This document shows, in pieces, positions 1-9,040 of a stretch of DNA of 64,000 nucleotides; within the stretch, counting starts at the first letter, position 1; each line of letters starts with the position of its first letter. Position numbers and translations under genes: made by a program. The notes under the pieces were generated by a model. The model was not told where the DNA came from, did no database searches, and was given only the letters and a program-made list of their open reading frames with translations. Source of the stretch: Ga0077555 sp046154645 (GTDB lineage: Bacteria > Pseudomonadota > Alphaproteobacteria > Rhizobiales > Hyphomicrobiaceae). Location of the stretch: NCBI GenBank assembly GCA_046154645.1, contig JBJXDZ010000060.1, forward strand, positions 17,416-81,415, given 5' to 3'.

Positions 1-261
1 AAGCCGCCCAAAAGACACAGCGGCGGGATTGATCGTTTAACTGGCTTGGCCATTCTCAGATGCGGCGGCGGCCGGCGCGGGATCGCCTGTTTGCCGGTCA
101 TTGACCGATTGAATTTCCGCGCTCCGATACCATATCCTCAACAAAGTTGTGGTGCCCACTCCAGGGGCCACGAGCCGGCGGTGCCATAATGGGCCGCAGG
201 TGGCGCCTGATTAGTGATGCGCTGAATAAGACAAGGTCGCTTCCGAAAGGACTTTGCCGCC
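1..261. other. Leading intergenic stretch, no gene assigned
   Basis: No convincing gene was found upstream of the Hsp20 gene. On the minus strand a short open frame ends at a TAA near position 37-39 (last residues ENGQAS) and can be read back to about position 150, but it has no clear start or ribosome binding site and may be only the end of a small gene. The last 40 bases hold the leader of the Hsp20 gene with an AAAGGA ribosome binding site. Confidence 0.4.
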
Positions 262-699
262 ATGACCAGGATGACGCTGTTATCGAGCCCCTTGCTGTTG
301 GGGTTCGAGGAAATCGAGCGGTTGATCGACCGGGTGGGTAAGGGCGGCGCCGATGGCTACCCCCCCTACAACATCGAGCGGATCGCGCGCGGCGAGGGCC
401 GACCGGAAACGTTGCGCATCACCCTGGCAGTAGCCGGGTTCAGCCGCGAGCAGCTGGAAATCACGGTCGAGGACAGCCAGTTGCAGGTGCGCGGCCGCCA
501 GGAGGACGACAAGTCCCGGCAGTATCTGCACCGCGGCATTGCTGCCCGCCAGTTCCAGAAGACCTTTGTGCTGGCCGATGGCATCGAGGTGAGAACGGCG
601 GATCTGGCGAATGGTCTCTTAACTGTCGATCTCGTTCGGCACGAACCGGACCGGCTGGTACGGCGAATCGAAATCGGCGGCGACAAAGGTCGCAAGTGA
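262..699 (+). CDS. Hsp20/alpha-crystallin family small heat shock protein
   Basis: This 145-residue protein is a small heat shock protein, an ATP-independent holdase that keeps unfolding proteins soluble in the cytoplasm. Most of the chain reads as an alpha-crystallin domain: a PPYNIER start, ITLAVAGFSREQLEI strand pair, LQVRGRQ core, and the family signature ANGLLTVDLVR near residue 118, followed by a short basic tail. The length is normal for IbpA-type proteins. The ATG at 262 has AAAGGA about 10 bases upstream. The following gene is a DUF1150 protein, a pairing often seen in Rhizobiales. Family assignment is firm; induction by heat is inferred, since I did not find a convincing RpoH promoter. 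Confidence 0.93.
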   Translation: MTRMTLLSSPLLLGFEEIERLIDRVGKGGADGYPPYNIERIARGEGRPETLRITLAVAGFSREQLEITVEDSQLQVRGRQEDDKSRQYLHRGIAARQFQKTFVLADGIEVRTADLANGLLTVDLVRHEPDRLVRRIEIGGDKGRK

Positions 700-839
700 G
701 CCGTTTCTGTAACAGGCTCGTAACACGAATCAGTCCAAACTTGCGGACGCGGCAGCTTGGGGCCGACCTGCTCTTGTGAGCAGGCCTCCCAGGAACTGGC
801 TGCCGCGCCCTGAGCTGCATCATCAGAAGGAGCGGCGAC

Positions 840-1145
840 ATGGAGCAGAGCAGAAGCAGGAAGCGCACGGGCCGCAAGGCCACGGCCACGATGGACCTGC
901 CACCGCCACCCATCATGAGCGAGAAGGAACTGGCCCACCTCGGCGAAGGCCACGTTGCCTATATTCGCCAGATGACCAGCCGCCAGGCGCGCCGGCTCTT
1001 CCCGGGCGTACAGGGTCTCCCTCGCGGTATCGATCTCTTCTCGCTGCACAGTGCTGACGGTACGCCGATCGCGCTCACCGACAGTTGGCAGGCGGCCCTC
1101 GGCCACGCTGTCGAAGGTGAACTCGAGGTCGCGAGTCTACACTGA
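840..1145 (+). CDS. DUF1150 family protein
   Basis: A 101-residue protein of the DUF1150 family, small proteins of unknown function found mainly in Alphaproteobacteria, usually next to hsp20 genes. Recognisable elements are the MSEKELAHLGEGHVAYIRQM block (residues 22-41) and the C-terminal LFSLHSADGTPIALTDSW segment (residues 66-83). The start at 840 is preceded by AAGGAG at a good distance. It lies 140 bases after the Hsp20 gene on the same strand and is probably co-transcribed. A link to protein quality control is inference from context only. Confidence 0.88.
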   Translation: MEQSRSRKRTGRKATATMDLPPPPIMSEKELAHLGEGHVAYIRQMTSRQARRLFPGVQGLPRGIDLFSLHSADGTPIALTDSWQAALGHAVEGELEVASLH

Positions 1146-1168
1146 AGCGCCGGCTTATGGATTGACCT

Positions 1169-1196
1169 GCCGCCCCGGCTTGCAACCTGGGGCGGC
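1169..1196 (+). repeat. GC-rich hairpin after the DUF1150 gene
   Basis: Eight perfect base pairs (GCCGCCCC at 1169-1176 with GGGGCGGC at 1189-1196) enclose a 12-base loop. No T tract follows, so alone it is a weak terminator; it sits 24 bases after the DUF1150 stop codon and may protect the 3' end of the transcript. Confidence 0.5.
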
Positions 1197-1244
1197 CTGA
1201 CGGCTCATCCGTTAATTGCTGGACCAGACCTTATGTCCAATGTA

Positions 1245-1275
1245 GCGGGGCCGATCCTTCGGATCGCCCCGTTTT
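1245..1275 (+). terminator. Rho-independent terminator
   Basis: A stem made of CGGGGCCGATCC and GGATCGCCCCG with a three-base TTC loop and one bulge is followed immediately by TTTT. It lies 100 bases downstream of the DUF1150 gene and would end the Hsp20-DUF1150 transcript before the MntH promoter. Confidence 0.75.
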
Positions 1276-1370
1276 CTGTGTCTACCCCCCGCGCCACCTG
1301 TCTGTCAGCTCCGCCCCAAACCGCATCGCAAAACCCGCGGCGCCCATCAACGCGTGCGCAGGACCCTAGT

Positions 1371-1385
1371 TGCAAATGATTTGCA
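1371..1385. promoter_or_regulatory. Putative Mur/MntR-type manganese operator
   Basis: A perfect 15-base palindrome TGCAAATGATTTGCA lies 44 bases upstream of the mntH start and continues into TGCAATTGCATTAG, so a partly overlapping second half-site exists. The TGCAAAT/ATTTGCA arms match the recognition sites of the Fur-family regulator Mur described upstream of manganese importers in Rhizobiales. Location plus symmetry make manganese-dependent repression of mntH likely; no regulator gene is in the window. Confidence 0.72.
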
Positions 1386-1428
1386 ATTGCATTAGCGTCG
1401 AGATTGGGTATGTGCGCGGGGTTCGTCG

Positions 1429-2790
1429 ATGCAAGACAGCTTGAATCTGAAGCCTAGGGTTCCCGGCGAGGGCCGCGGCTGGCGACGGGAGCGCGGCGAG
1501 GCCGCCCTGGTGGACCAGCACCGCTCGATTGCGGTCGATGCCAGCGGCAGCAACATGCGCAAGGCGGCAGCTTTCCTGGGGCCAGGCTATCTGGTCGCTG
1601 TCGGCTATATGGACCCAGGCAACTGGGCGACGTCACTCGCTGGCGGCTCCAAGTTCGGCTACACGCTGCTGGCGGTGGCGCTGATCTCGAACTTCATGGC
1701 CATCGTGCTGCAGGCCCTGTGTTGCCGCCTCGCCATCGCCTCGGGCCGTGACTTGGCGCAGGCCTGCCGTGACGCCTACCCGCGCTGGGCCGCCTGGCCG
1801 TTGTGGGTCCTGGCTGAGATTGCCATCATCGCCACGGATATTGCCGAGGTCATCGGCACCGCGATTGGCCTCAATCTGCTGTTTGGATTGCCACTTGAGA
1901 TCGGCGTCATTCTCACCGCCTTGGACGTGTTCCTGATCCTGTACCTGCAGCGGCTCGGCTTTCGCTATCTCGAAGCCTTCATAATCACGCTGCTTGGCGT
2001 CATCGCCGTCTGCTTTGCCGTGCAGATCGCTCTGGCACGGCCGGATTGGGGTCCGCTGATCCGCGGCTTCGCGCCAACCACCGACATCGTTCGCAATCCA
2101 GAGATGCTCTATCTGGCCCTGGGGATTCTGGGTGCGACGGTCATGCCACACAATCTCTATCTGCATTCGGCGATCGTGCAGACGCGGGCCTATGGGACGA
2201 CGGACACTGAGAAGCGGCAGGCGCTGAAATTCGCCACCCTCGATTCGACGTTTGCGCTGATGTTCGCGCTATTGATCAACGCTTCGATCCTCATTCTGGC
2301 GGCGGCCACCTTCCACAAGACCGGTAAGACTGATGTGGCCGAGCTAGGCCAGGCCCACAGCCTGCTGTCGCCGCTGCTTGGATCGCTGCTCGCCCCGTCG
2401 TTGTTCGGCATTGCGCTACTGTGTTGCGGTCTGAACTCCACCGTGACTGCGACCTTGGCGGGGCAAGCCGTCATGGAAGGCTTCATCGACATCAAGCTGC
2501 AGCCGTGGCTGCGCCGCCTGATCACGCGCGGCATTGCGATCATTCCGGCAGCAGCCGTGACGCTGCTCTACGGCGAAAAGGAAACCGGCAAGTTGCTGAT
2601 CCTGTCACAGGTCGTGCTGTCGCTGCAGCTCTCGTTCGCCGTCGTGCCGCTGGTGCAGTTCACGGCCAGCCGCGCCAAGATGGGGACGCTGGTGGCGCCG
2701 CGCTGGTTGACCGTGTTGGCGGTGGTCATCGCGGCCATCATCATCGTGCTCAACGTCAAGCTGCTGTTCGATTGGGCGACCGGGGCCTGA
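1429..2790 (+). CDS. mntH: Nramp family divalent metal transporter MntH
   Basis: A 453-residue inner-membrane proton-coupled importer of Mn2+ (and less well Fe2+). The Nramp metal-binding motif DPGNWATS lies in the first membrane helix near residue 62, and MPHNLYLHS in helix 6 near residue 237; about eleven hydrophobic helices follow the Nramp pattern. The N-terminal 40 residues are a charged cytoplasmic extension; the next Met (NMRKAAAF) would give a more standard start, but the ATG at 1429 is kept. The operator at 1371-1385 suggests control by manganese through Mur or MntR. The neighbour downstream is an unrelated periplasmic DUF302 protein. Confidence 0.95.
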   Translation: MQDSLNLKPRVPGEGRGWRRERGEAALVDQHRSIAVDASGSNMRKAAAFLGPGYLVAVGYMDPGNWATSLAGGSKFGYTLLAVALISNFMAIVLQALCCRLAIASGRDLAQACRDAYPRWAAWPLWVLAEIAIIATDIAEVIGTAIGLNLLFGLPLEIGVILTALDVFLILYLQRLGFRYLEAFIITLLGVIAVCFAVQIALARPDWGPLIRGFAPTTDIVRNPEMLYLALGILGATVMPHNLYLHSAIVQTRAYGTTDTEKRQALKFATLDSTFALMFALLINASILILAAATFHKTGKTDVAELGQAHSLLSPLLGSLLAPSLFGIALLCCGLNSTVTATLAGQAVMEGFIDIKLQPWLRRLITRGIAIIPAAAVTLLYGEKETGKLLILSQVVLSLQLSFAVVPLVQFTASRAKMGTLVAPRWLTVLAVVIAAIIIVLNVKLLFDWATGA

Positions 2791-2918
2791 CGCCATGTCC
2801 GATCACGTCGCATCACAATCGCGTGCTTAGCCCTACTTCCTGCTCCGAGCCCGATCATGGTCGGCCAACGTGCCGCAGTCGACCCAGACTGCCAACAAAT
2901 CCGATGGAGCCCTGTCTT

Positions 2919-3386
2919 ATGCTGCGTGTCGCCCTACTGCTGCTTGCCTTGATCACGCCGACGTTGGTCGTCGCCCAGTCCTCCGAGGCACAAACCACCC
3001 TGTCGGTGCTGCCCAGCAAGTACAGTGTCGAGGAGACCGTAACTCGGCTCGTGAAGGAAATCGAAGCCAAAGGCCTCAAGGTTGCGGCCCGCATCGATCA
3101 CGCCGCTGGCGCGAAAGCCGCTGGCCTCGAAATGCCGCCGACTGTAGTCGTGCTGTTCGGGAACCCGAAGCTCGGCACGCCGCTGATGCTGGAGAACCCT
3201 CAGCTCGGCATCGATCTGCCGATGAGGATCATTGTCTGGCAGGACAAGGCAGGCAAAGTTTCTATCGGATACACGCCGCCGGCCACGCTGCAGGCACGCT
3301 ATGCGATCAAAACGGGCGACAACGTCACGGTGCTCAAGACCATGGCTGGCGCGCTAGAGGCCTTCGCCAAGGCGGCGGCGAACTGA
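2919..3386 (+). CDS. DUF302 domain-containing periplasmic protein
   Basis: A 155-residue protein with a Sec signal peptide (MLRVALLLLALITPTLVVAQ, cleavage after about residue 19) followed by a single DUF302 domain: the KYSVEETVTRLVKEIEAKGL helix, ARIDHAAGAKAAG strand, VVLFGNPKLGTPLM loop and LPMRIIVWQD strand are all typical. The function of the family is unknown; the fold suggests small-ligand binding. The ATG at 2919 is chosen because GGAG lies nine bases upstream; an in-frame ATG at 2904 would spoil the signal peptide only slightly. It lies 128 bases after mntH on the same strand, but I see no functional tie. Confidence 0.85.
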   Translation: MLRVALLLLALITPTLVVAQSSEAQTTLSVLPSKYSVEETVTRLVKEIEAKGLKVAARIDHAAGAKAAGLEMPPTVVVLFGNPKLGTPLMLENPQLGIDLPMRIIVWQDKAGKVSIGYTPPATLQARYAIKTGDNVTVLKTMAGALEAFAKAAAN

Positions 3387-3471
3387 TCATCGCGATCGAG
3401 CCCGTCTCTCTGCGACCCCACCGGACCGCTGGCCCGGTGTACGCGCGCGGCAAACTTGAGTTCAGCGGGGC

Positions 3472-5058
3472 TTACTCTGCCGCTTGCTTCAGGGCGGGTG
3501 CAGCCGCCTTCACGTCGGCATCGACGTAGGCTTCGAACTTGGCGAAATTCTTGTTGAACATATCGACCAGCGACCGGGCTTGCGCATCGTAGGCGGACTT
3601 ATCGGCCCAGGTGTCGCGCGGGTTGAGGATCTTAGGCTCGACTCCGGCCAGCGCCGTCGGCACTTGGAAGCCGAAAGTCGGATCGGTGCGCATGGGCTGG
3701 TTTTTCAGGGCGCCTGACAACGCCGCATCGAGCAGCGCCCGCGTCGCCTTGATCGGCATGCGATGGCCGGCGCCGTACTTGCCGCCGGTCCAGCCGGTGT
3801 TGACCAGCCAGCAATCGACGTTGTGCCGGGCGATCAGCTTGCGCAGCAGGTTGCCGTAGACGCTCGGATGGCGCGGCATGAACGGGGCGCCGAAACAGGT
3901 CGAGAACGTCGCCTGCGGCTCGTTGCCCATGCCTTTCTCGGTGCCAGCCACTTTGGCTGTATAGCCCGAGAGGAAGTGATACATGGCCTGGCTTGGCGTC
4001 AGCTTGGCGATCGGTGGCAGCACGCCGAACGCGTCGGCACAGAGCATCACGATGTTCTTCGGATGGCTGGCGGTGCCTGTCTTACTGGCGTTGGGAATGA
4101 ACTCCAAGGGATAGGCCGAGCGCGTGTTCTCGGTCAGCTTGCCGTCATTGAAGTCGGGTTCGCGGCTTGTCGGTTTGAGGATCACGTTCTCGAGGATGGC
4201 ACCGAAGCGGTTGGAGGCGGCCCAGATCTCAGGCTCGGCCTCGGCCGACAGGCGGATCGTTTTGGCGTAGCAGCCGCCCTCGAAATTGTAGATGCCGTTG
4301 TCGGACCAGCCATGCTCGTCATCGCCGAGTAGAATACGTTTCGGGTCAGCCGACAGCGTCGTCTTGCCGGTACCGGAGAGGCCGAAAAACACGGCACTTT
4401 CGCCGTTGTGGCTGACGTTGGCCGAGCCATGCATAGGCATCACGCCGACGCTCGGCATCAGGTAATTGAGGAACGAGAACACCGATTTCTTGGTCTCACC
4501 GGCATAGGAGCTGCCGCCGATCAGCACCAGGCGGCGGGCAAAATCGCAGGCGATGACGGTTTCAGAACGGACGCCGAACTTGGCCGGGTCGGCGCGAAAG
4601 CTTGGCAAATTGACGACGGTGAATTGTGGCTGGAAGCTCGCCAGATCCTTCGCCTCTGGCCGGCGGAGCAGATGGCGGATGAAGGCCGCGTGCCAAGCGT
4701 ATTCCGTGAAGATGCGGGCATTCAGCCGGTGCGTTGGATCGGCGCCGGCATAGAGATCCTGCACATAGAGATCGCGGGTGCGGGCATGCTGCTGGAATTC
4801 GACGTAGAGGCGATCGAACTGAGCGGCGGTGATGGATTTGTTGTTGTCCCACCAGATCTCTTTGTCCGTGGTGTCGTCGCGGACAGTGAACTTGTCCTGC
4901 GCCGAGCGGCCGGTGTGAGCGCCGGTCTCCACCACGAAGGCGCCCGTCGACGCGAACCGGCCTTCACCCCGCTGGATCGCATGCTCCAACAGCTCGATCG
5001 CCCCGAGATTGTGATGCACCTTGCCCGGAACGCTCAAGGAGAAGGGTTCTTTGGTCAT
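3472..5058 (-). CDS. pckA: Phosphoenolpyruvate carboxykinase (ATP)
   Basis: A 528-residue ATP-dependent PEP carboxykinase, which converts oxaloacetate plus ATP to phosphoenolpyruvate and CO2 and commits carbon to gluconeogenesis. Key elements are the kinase P-loop FFGLSGTGKTTLS, the metal-binding LLGDDEHGWSD segment and the GGCYAKTI strand of the ATP family. The frame is open upstream to 5142, but the ATG at 5058 (start MTKEPFSLSVPGKVHHN) gives the normal family length of about 530 and is used. In Rhizobiales pckA typically lies beside chvI-chvG, and does so here with one HugZ-like gene between. That placement fits known ChvI/ChvG influence on pckA expression in related species, which is inference here. 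Confidence 0.96.
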   Translation of the reverse strand: MTKEPFSLSVPGKVHHNLGAIELLEHAIQRGEGRFASTGAFVVETGAHTGRSAQDKFTVRDDTTDKEIWWDNNKSITAAQFDRLYVEFQQHARTRDLYVQDLYAGADPTHRLNARIFTEYAWHAAFIRHLLRRPEAKDLASFQPQFTVVNLPSFRADPAKFGVRSETVIACDFARRLVLIGGSSYAGETKKSVFSFLNYLMPSVGVMPMHGSANVSHNGESAVFFGLSGTGKTTLSADPKRILLGDDEHGWSDNGIYNFEGGCYAKTIRLSAEAEPEIWAASNRFGAILENVILKPTSREPDFNDGKLTENTRSAYPLEFIPNASKTGTASHPKNIVMLCADAFGVLPPIAKLTPSQAMYHFLSGYTAKVAGTEKGMGNEPQATFSTCFGAPFMPRHPSVYGNLLRKLIARHNVDCWLVNTGWTGGKYGAGHRMPIKATRALLDAALSGALKNQPMRTDPTFGFQVPTALAGVEPKILNPRDTWADKSAYDAQARSLVDMFNKNFAKFEAYVDADVKAAAPALKQAAE

Positions 5059-5393
5059 TTTCGCGGCGCTCTTCGTCAACCGATTGCAGCAATTGAAGCT
5101 CGCGTTATCGCAGGCGCCGAGAGCGGCTGCCAACGCAAGCAACGGACATTTGCGGAAACCGCCAGTGAGGGGTCACGACCCCGGATTGCAGCGCGACTGC
5201 TGCCACCTTAATTGCGTGCCCTGGACACCGTCACTACCACAAGCCGTCTAATAGTCGCAGCGAAATGTGGCCATCTCGAAGACCGGGTTGCCGACGCCTG
5301 TGCAAAGTCACCATGCGCTGCACAACCATCTCGCATTGCACAATATATTGCCATCAAACGATCGGCAATTCTGCGGCGCTGCAGCATGGTTGC
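5059..5393. other. Intergenic stretch between pckA and the HugZ-like gene
   Basis: This 335-base gap must hold the pckA promoter and leader and the 3' end of the gene to its right. An AT-rich patch near 5338-5352 (GCACAATATATTGCC) stands out against the GC-rich background and is partly symmetric, so it could be a binding site, but it matches no operator I can name. No gene is seen. Confidence 0.4.
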
Positions 5394-6164
5394 TCACCCC
5401 GCGGCCACGGCATCGGAAAGAACGCCCCGCGCCATTGTCAGCAAGCGGTCCATCACCTCCGCCGCTTGCCCGAACGCCAGCCGCTGGTGTCGCCCAAATC
5501 GCAGCACGTCCACCCCCTCCGCATCGAGGCCAACGATGCGCATCGGGCTATGCAACGGCAACTCGCTCTCGAGGGTGGCGATGATCTCGCTTTCATCTGT
5601 TGCAAGCCTTGCGATCAGATCTCGTGAGGGGCCAGCCGAGCCATCCCCGAGCCGCAATTCGGCAGCTGCAACCTCACGAATGCGGCCGAAACCGGCCACC
5701 AGATGCGCATCGTCGACGGCGACCGACCAGAACTGGAAATCCGCAAAATCGGCATAGACTGCCGCATCCCCGTGCCGGCGCAAGTAGCGCTCGCGGGTCG
5801 ACCGGCCGGCATCCAAGCGCGCCCGCCCCATCAGCGTCACGCGTGCCGAGGTCAAGGGATGGGCGCCGTCATGCCGCCGATCACTTAGTACGGCCACGGC
5901 AGGGGCAGCAAGCAGATTGCGGGTATGGCGCGCCAACCGCGAGAGCAACAGCAGCGGCTGGCCCTCGACTGAGGTTGCAACCTCTACCAGAGAAGCGTAA
6001 GGACGGCCTGAGGTCCGTTCCGTCGTGGCAATGGTTGCCACCTGAGCTTCGCGCAGCAGGGCGCGCACCAACTCGGCATCGGACACCGGTCTCGCGTCGT
6101 GCCGCCCAGGTGGCGCGACAGCCCCCGTCGAAGCAGAGGCTGGGATTGATTTGTCAATAGACAC
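5394..6164 (-). CDS. HugZ-like / pyridoxamine 5'-phosphate oxidase-fold protein
   Basis: A 256-residue protein with the split-barrel fold of FMN-binding pyridoxamine-phosphate oxidases and the HugZ/DUF2470 architecture. Residues 25-170 form the barrel (LLREAQVATIATT, GRPYASLVEVA, PLLLLSRLARHTRNL, VTLMGRARL), and the C-terminal 80 residues hold the DUF2470-like domain (LIARLATDESEIIATLE onwards). HugZ proteins degrade haem for iron, but many members have no proven activity. The substrate is therefore open. The gene lies between pckA and chvI, convergent with neither; no Irr or RirA site was evident upstream. Confidence 0.83.
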   Translation of the reverse strand: MSIDKSIPASASTGAVAPPGRHDARPVSDAELVRALLREAQVATIATTERTSGRPYASLVEVATSVEGQPLLLLSRLARHTRNLLAAPAVAVLSDRRHDGAHPLTSARVTLMGRARLDAGRSTRERYLRRHGDAAVYADFADFQFWSVAVDDAHLVAGFGRIREVAAAELRLGDGSAGPSRDLIARLATDESEIIATLESELPLHSPMRIVGLDAEGVDVLRFGRHQRLAFGQAAEVMDRLLTMARGVLSDAVAAG

Positions 6165-6314
6165 TGGAGGGCTCCAGGGAGGTCAGCTTGCCGCAGCGCG
6201 TCGTTCAGGTACTATTCAGAGCAATCACCGCATCGTGAGCATGCCACATTTCGCTCATGTTGGGGCCATAGTGGCGGCGCTTGAGTTTGGTGACGTCCGC
6301 CGGGGATCAAGATC

Positions 6315-7022
6315 ATGAACCAGAAGAGCACGATCGCCCTCGTCGATGACGAGAGAAACATCACCGCTTCACTGCGCATGGCGCTGGAGGCCGAGGGCTA
6401 CAAGGTCCGCACATACGGCGATGGTGCCGAAGCGCTGGCCGCCTTGTCGGACGAGCCGGCTGATCTCGGCATCTTCGACATCAAGATGCCGAAGATGGAC
6501 GGCATGGAACTGCTGCGCCGCGTGCGCCAGATCACCGACATGCCCGTCATCTTTCTCACTTCCAAGGACGAGGAAATCGATGAGCTGTTCGGCCTCAAGA
6601 TGGGCGCCGACGACTACATCGCGAAGCCGTTCTCGCAACGCCTCGTAGTCGAGCGTGTCAAAGCGGTGCTGCGCCGCTTCCAGCCCAAGGATGGCCCGAC
6701 CGGCGCGACCGAGGCAGCGCGCATCATCGAGCGCGGCAAGCTGAAGCTCGACCCCGAGCGCCACACCTGCCATTGGGACAACAAGGCGGTGACTCTGACC
6801 GTGACCGAGTTCCTTATTCTGCAGGCGCTGGCCACGCGGCCTGGCGTGGTCAAGACGCGCGACGCCCTGATGGACGCCGCCTACGACGACCAAGTCTATG
6901 TCGACGATCGCACCATCGACAGCCACATCAAGCGTCTGCGCAAGAAGTTCAAGGTTGTGGATGACGACTTCGACGTGATCGAGACGCTCTATGGCGTCGG
7001 CTACAGGTTCAAAGAAGCCTGA
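6315..7022 (+). CDS. chvI: Two-component response regulator ChvI
   Basis: A 235-residue OmpR/PhoB-type response regulator. The receiver domain shows the acidic pair D11-D12, phosphoacceptor D55 in FDIKMP, the switch Thr in VIFLTSKD and the conserved Lys in DDYIAKPFS. The C-terminal winged-helix domain (about residues 140-233) contains DDRTIDSHIKRLRKKF, the DNA-recognition helix. It is directly followed by the chvG kinase gene 53 bases downstream. In Rhizobiales ChvI/ChvG (ExoS) responds to acid or envelope stress and controls exopolysaccharide, motility and host interaction genes. Gene order and residue-level match make the assignment secure. Confidence 0.95.
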   Translation: MNQKSTIALVDDERNITASLRMALEAEGYKVRTYGDGAEALAALSDEPADLGIFDIKMPKMDGMELLRRVRQITDMPVIFLTSKDEEIDELFGLKMGADDYIAKPFSQRLVVERVKAVLRRFQPKDGPTGATEAARIIERGKLKLDPERHTCHWDNKAVTLTVTEFLILQALATRPGVVKTRDALMDAAYDDQVYVDDRTIDSHIKRLRKKFKVVDDDFDVIETLYGVGYRFKEA

Positions 7023-7075
7023 GCCCGATTTCGCATTGGCCCTGAAGCGGGCTGGGCGCCAGACCTGGGGGTCCC

Positions 7076-9040
7076 ATGGCACTCGAAACCGAAGGCCGAC
7101 GCCGGCTCGATGGTCTCGCGGATCGTCTCCGCGACGGCCTAAGCCGCACGCAGCAGACCGTTGCCGCGTCGTTGCCAGCCAGACTGCGGCATTTGGCGTT
7201 GCCGCCGCTGCGCGTTCCGGCCCTGGTCGACCGGCTGCTGCCGCGGCTGAAGACCACCGCCGTCTATCGCTTTTTCACACGGTCTCTTGCCCGCCGCATC
7301 TTCGTCTCGAACCTCCTCGGCTTGCTGGTTCTGATCGGGGGCATCCTTTGGCTTTCGAAACATCATGAGCTGCTGATCACAGCCAAACGTGAAAGCCTGA
7401 AGGTTCAGGGTGAGATCATTGCTGCGGCCATCGCTGCCAGTCCCGAGGTCTATCGCGACCGCCTGTCGTTCGATCCCGACCGCCTACCTGAGGTGGAGGG
7501 CCCACGTCTGCCGTACCGCGACGACCGCTTTGCCGCGTTCGAGCTGTCGCTGCGCAACGATCACGTCGGCCCGGTGTTGAAGAAGCTGATCCAGACAGCA
7601 CAGCTAACCACCCGCGCCCGCGTCTATGACCGCGACGGTGAGCTGGTGGTCGACACCGACACCTTGTTCGGTCCGCCGAAGAAGTACCGCGGCGGCCTCG
7701 AAATGACCGGTGAAACACCGGGTCAGCGCGTTCCCGTCAAGACGCTTTGGACGCGCCTCACCGGCTGGTTCGATGGCTCGGATTTACCCGTCTACAGGGA
7801 AATCGGCTCTGCCAACGGCAACTCGTACTTCGAAGTTCGGCAGGCTCTCGCCGGCATCACGCCAAACCCGATGCTGCTGCTGAACGAAAAGGGCGCCCAG
7901 ATTGTTTCGCTTGCGGTACCCATTCAGCGGCGCAACAACACGCAGGGCGCGCTGCTGCTGTCGACGCCGCCGGGCCAGATCGACAACATCCTCGCCGCTG
8001 AACGCCGTGTCATCTACGCCCTGGCGCTGATGGCCATGTTGACGACCTTAATGGCGTCGATGCTGCTGGCGCGCACCATCGCCGGCCCTGTGCATCGCCT
8101 TTCGGCGGCCGCCGACAACGTCAGCCGCAGCATCAACGCCCGCGCCGACCTACCCGACTACAGTGATCGCCAGGACGAGGTCGGCCAGATGGCCGGCGCC
8201 ATCCGCCGCATGACGGCAACGCTGTACAAGCGCATCGAGGCTAGCGAGAAGTTTGCGGCCGACGTGGCGCACGAGCTGAAAAATCCGTTGACCGCTGCTC
8301 AATCGACGGCGGAATCGCTGATCTATGCCAAGACGCCCGAGCAGCGGAATCAGTGCGTCACGCAGATCCGCGGCGAGCTGAAACGTCTGAACCGCCTCAT
8401 CACTGACGTTGCCAACGCATCGCGACTGGACGCCGAGCTGGCGCGGCAAACTACCAGGCCGGTCGATCTGGCCGAAGTCCTGACCGGGATCGTCGATGTA
8501 TTCCGCGATCTCGGCAAAGGCGATAATGTCACGGTTCGTTTGGCGATCGATCCCGAGGCGGCAAGCCAGGGCGCGTTGATGGTGAAGGGCCACGATGGGC
8601 GCCTCGGCCAAGTGGTGACCAACCTCGTCGACAATGCCATCTCGTTCTCCAGCGAAGGCTCCAACGTCACGGTCACGGCGGCGCGGATCGGCTCGGAGGT
8701 CGAATTCGCCATCGTCGACGAAGGCCCTGGCATGCCAGAGGATAAACTCGAGCAGGTGTTCGAGCGCTTCTATTCCGACCGCCCCGAAAGCGACCGCACA
8801 CGCGGCAAGAACTCGGGCCTGGGCCTCAGCATCTCGCGGGAAATCATCGCGGCGCACGGCGGACGCATCTGGGCGGAGAACCGGCGCGGTCCGCCCGCGA
8901 CGACAACCGTTGATGCGGGTGGTCACCCGAGCGAGGCCGACGAAGGCTCCATCACTGGCGCCCGCTTTGTGGTGCGATTGCCTGCCCTGATCTATGCACC
9001 GCCGCGGGGACAACTCGGCTTTGGACGTCGCCCCACCTGA
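7076..9040 (+). CDS. chvG: Sensor histidine kinase ChvG (ExoS)
   Basis: A 654-residue membrane sensor kinase. After a basic N-terminal region of about 75 residues there is a first membrane helix (residues 79-97, LLGLLVLIGGILWLS), a periplasmic sensor domain to about residue 315, a second helix near residues 318-337 and a HAMP linker. The phosphorylated His lies in FAADVAHELKNPLTAAQS near residue 397. The ATPase domain carries an N box (NLVDNAISFS), DEGPGMP and GKNSGLGLSISREI. It phosphorylates ChvI, encoded just upstream. Its 3' end overlaps the hprK start by about 47 bases, implying coupled translation. The long proline-rich loop near residue 615 is a small peculiarity. Confidence 0.95.
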   Translation: MALETEGRRRLDGLADRLRDGLSRTQQTVAASLPARLRHLALPPLRVPALVDRLLPRLKTTAVYRFFTRSLARRIFVSNLLGLLVLIGGILWLSKHHELLITAKRESLKVQGEIIAAAIAASPEVYRDRLSFDPDRLPEVEGPRLPYRDDRFAAFELSLRNDHVGPVLKKLIQTAQLTTRARVYDRDGELVVDTDTLFGPPKKYRGGLEMTGETPGQRVPVKTLWTRLTGWFDGSDLPVYREIGSANGNSYFEVRQALAGITPNPMLLLNEKGAQIVSLAVPIQRRNNTQGALLLSTPPGQIDNILAAERRVIYALALMAMLTTLMASMLLARTIAGPVHRLSAAADNVSRSINARADLPDYSDRQDEVGQMAGAIRRMTATLYKRIEASEKFAADVAHELKNPLTAAQSTAESLIYAKTPEQRNQCVTQIRGELKRLNRLITDVANASRLDAELARQTTRPVDLAEVLTGIVDVFRDLGKGDNVTVRLAIDPEAASQGALMVKGHDGRLGQVVTNLVDNAISFSSEGSNVTVTAARIGSEVEFAIVDEGPGMPEDKLEQVFERFYSDRPESDRTRGKNSGLGLSISREIIAAHGGRIWAENRRGPPATTTVDAGGHPSEADEGSITGARFVVRLPALIYAPPRGQLGFGRRPT

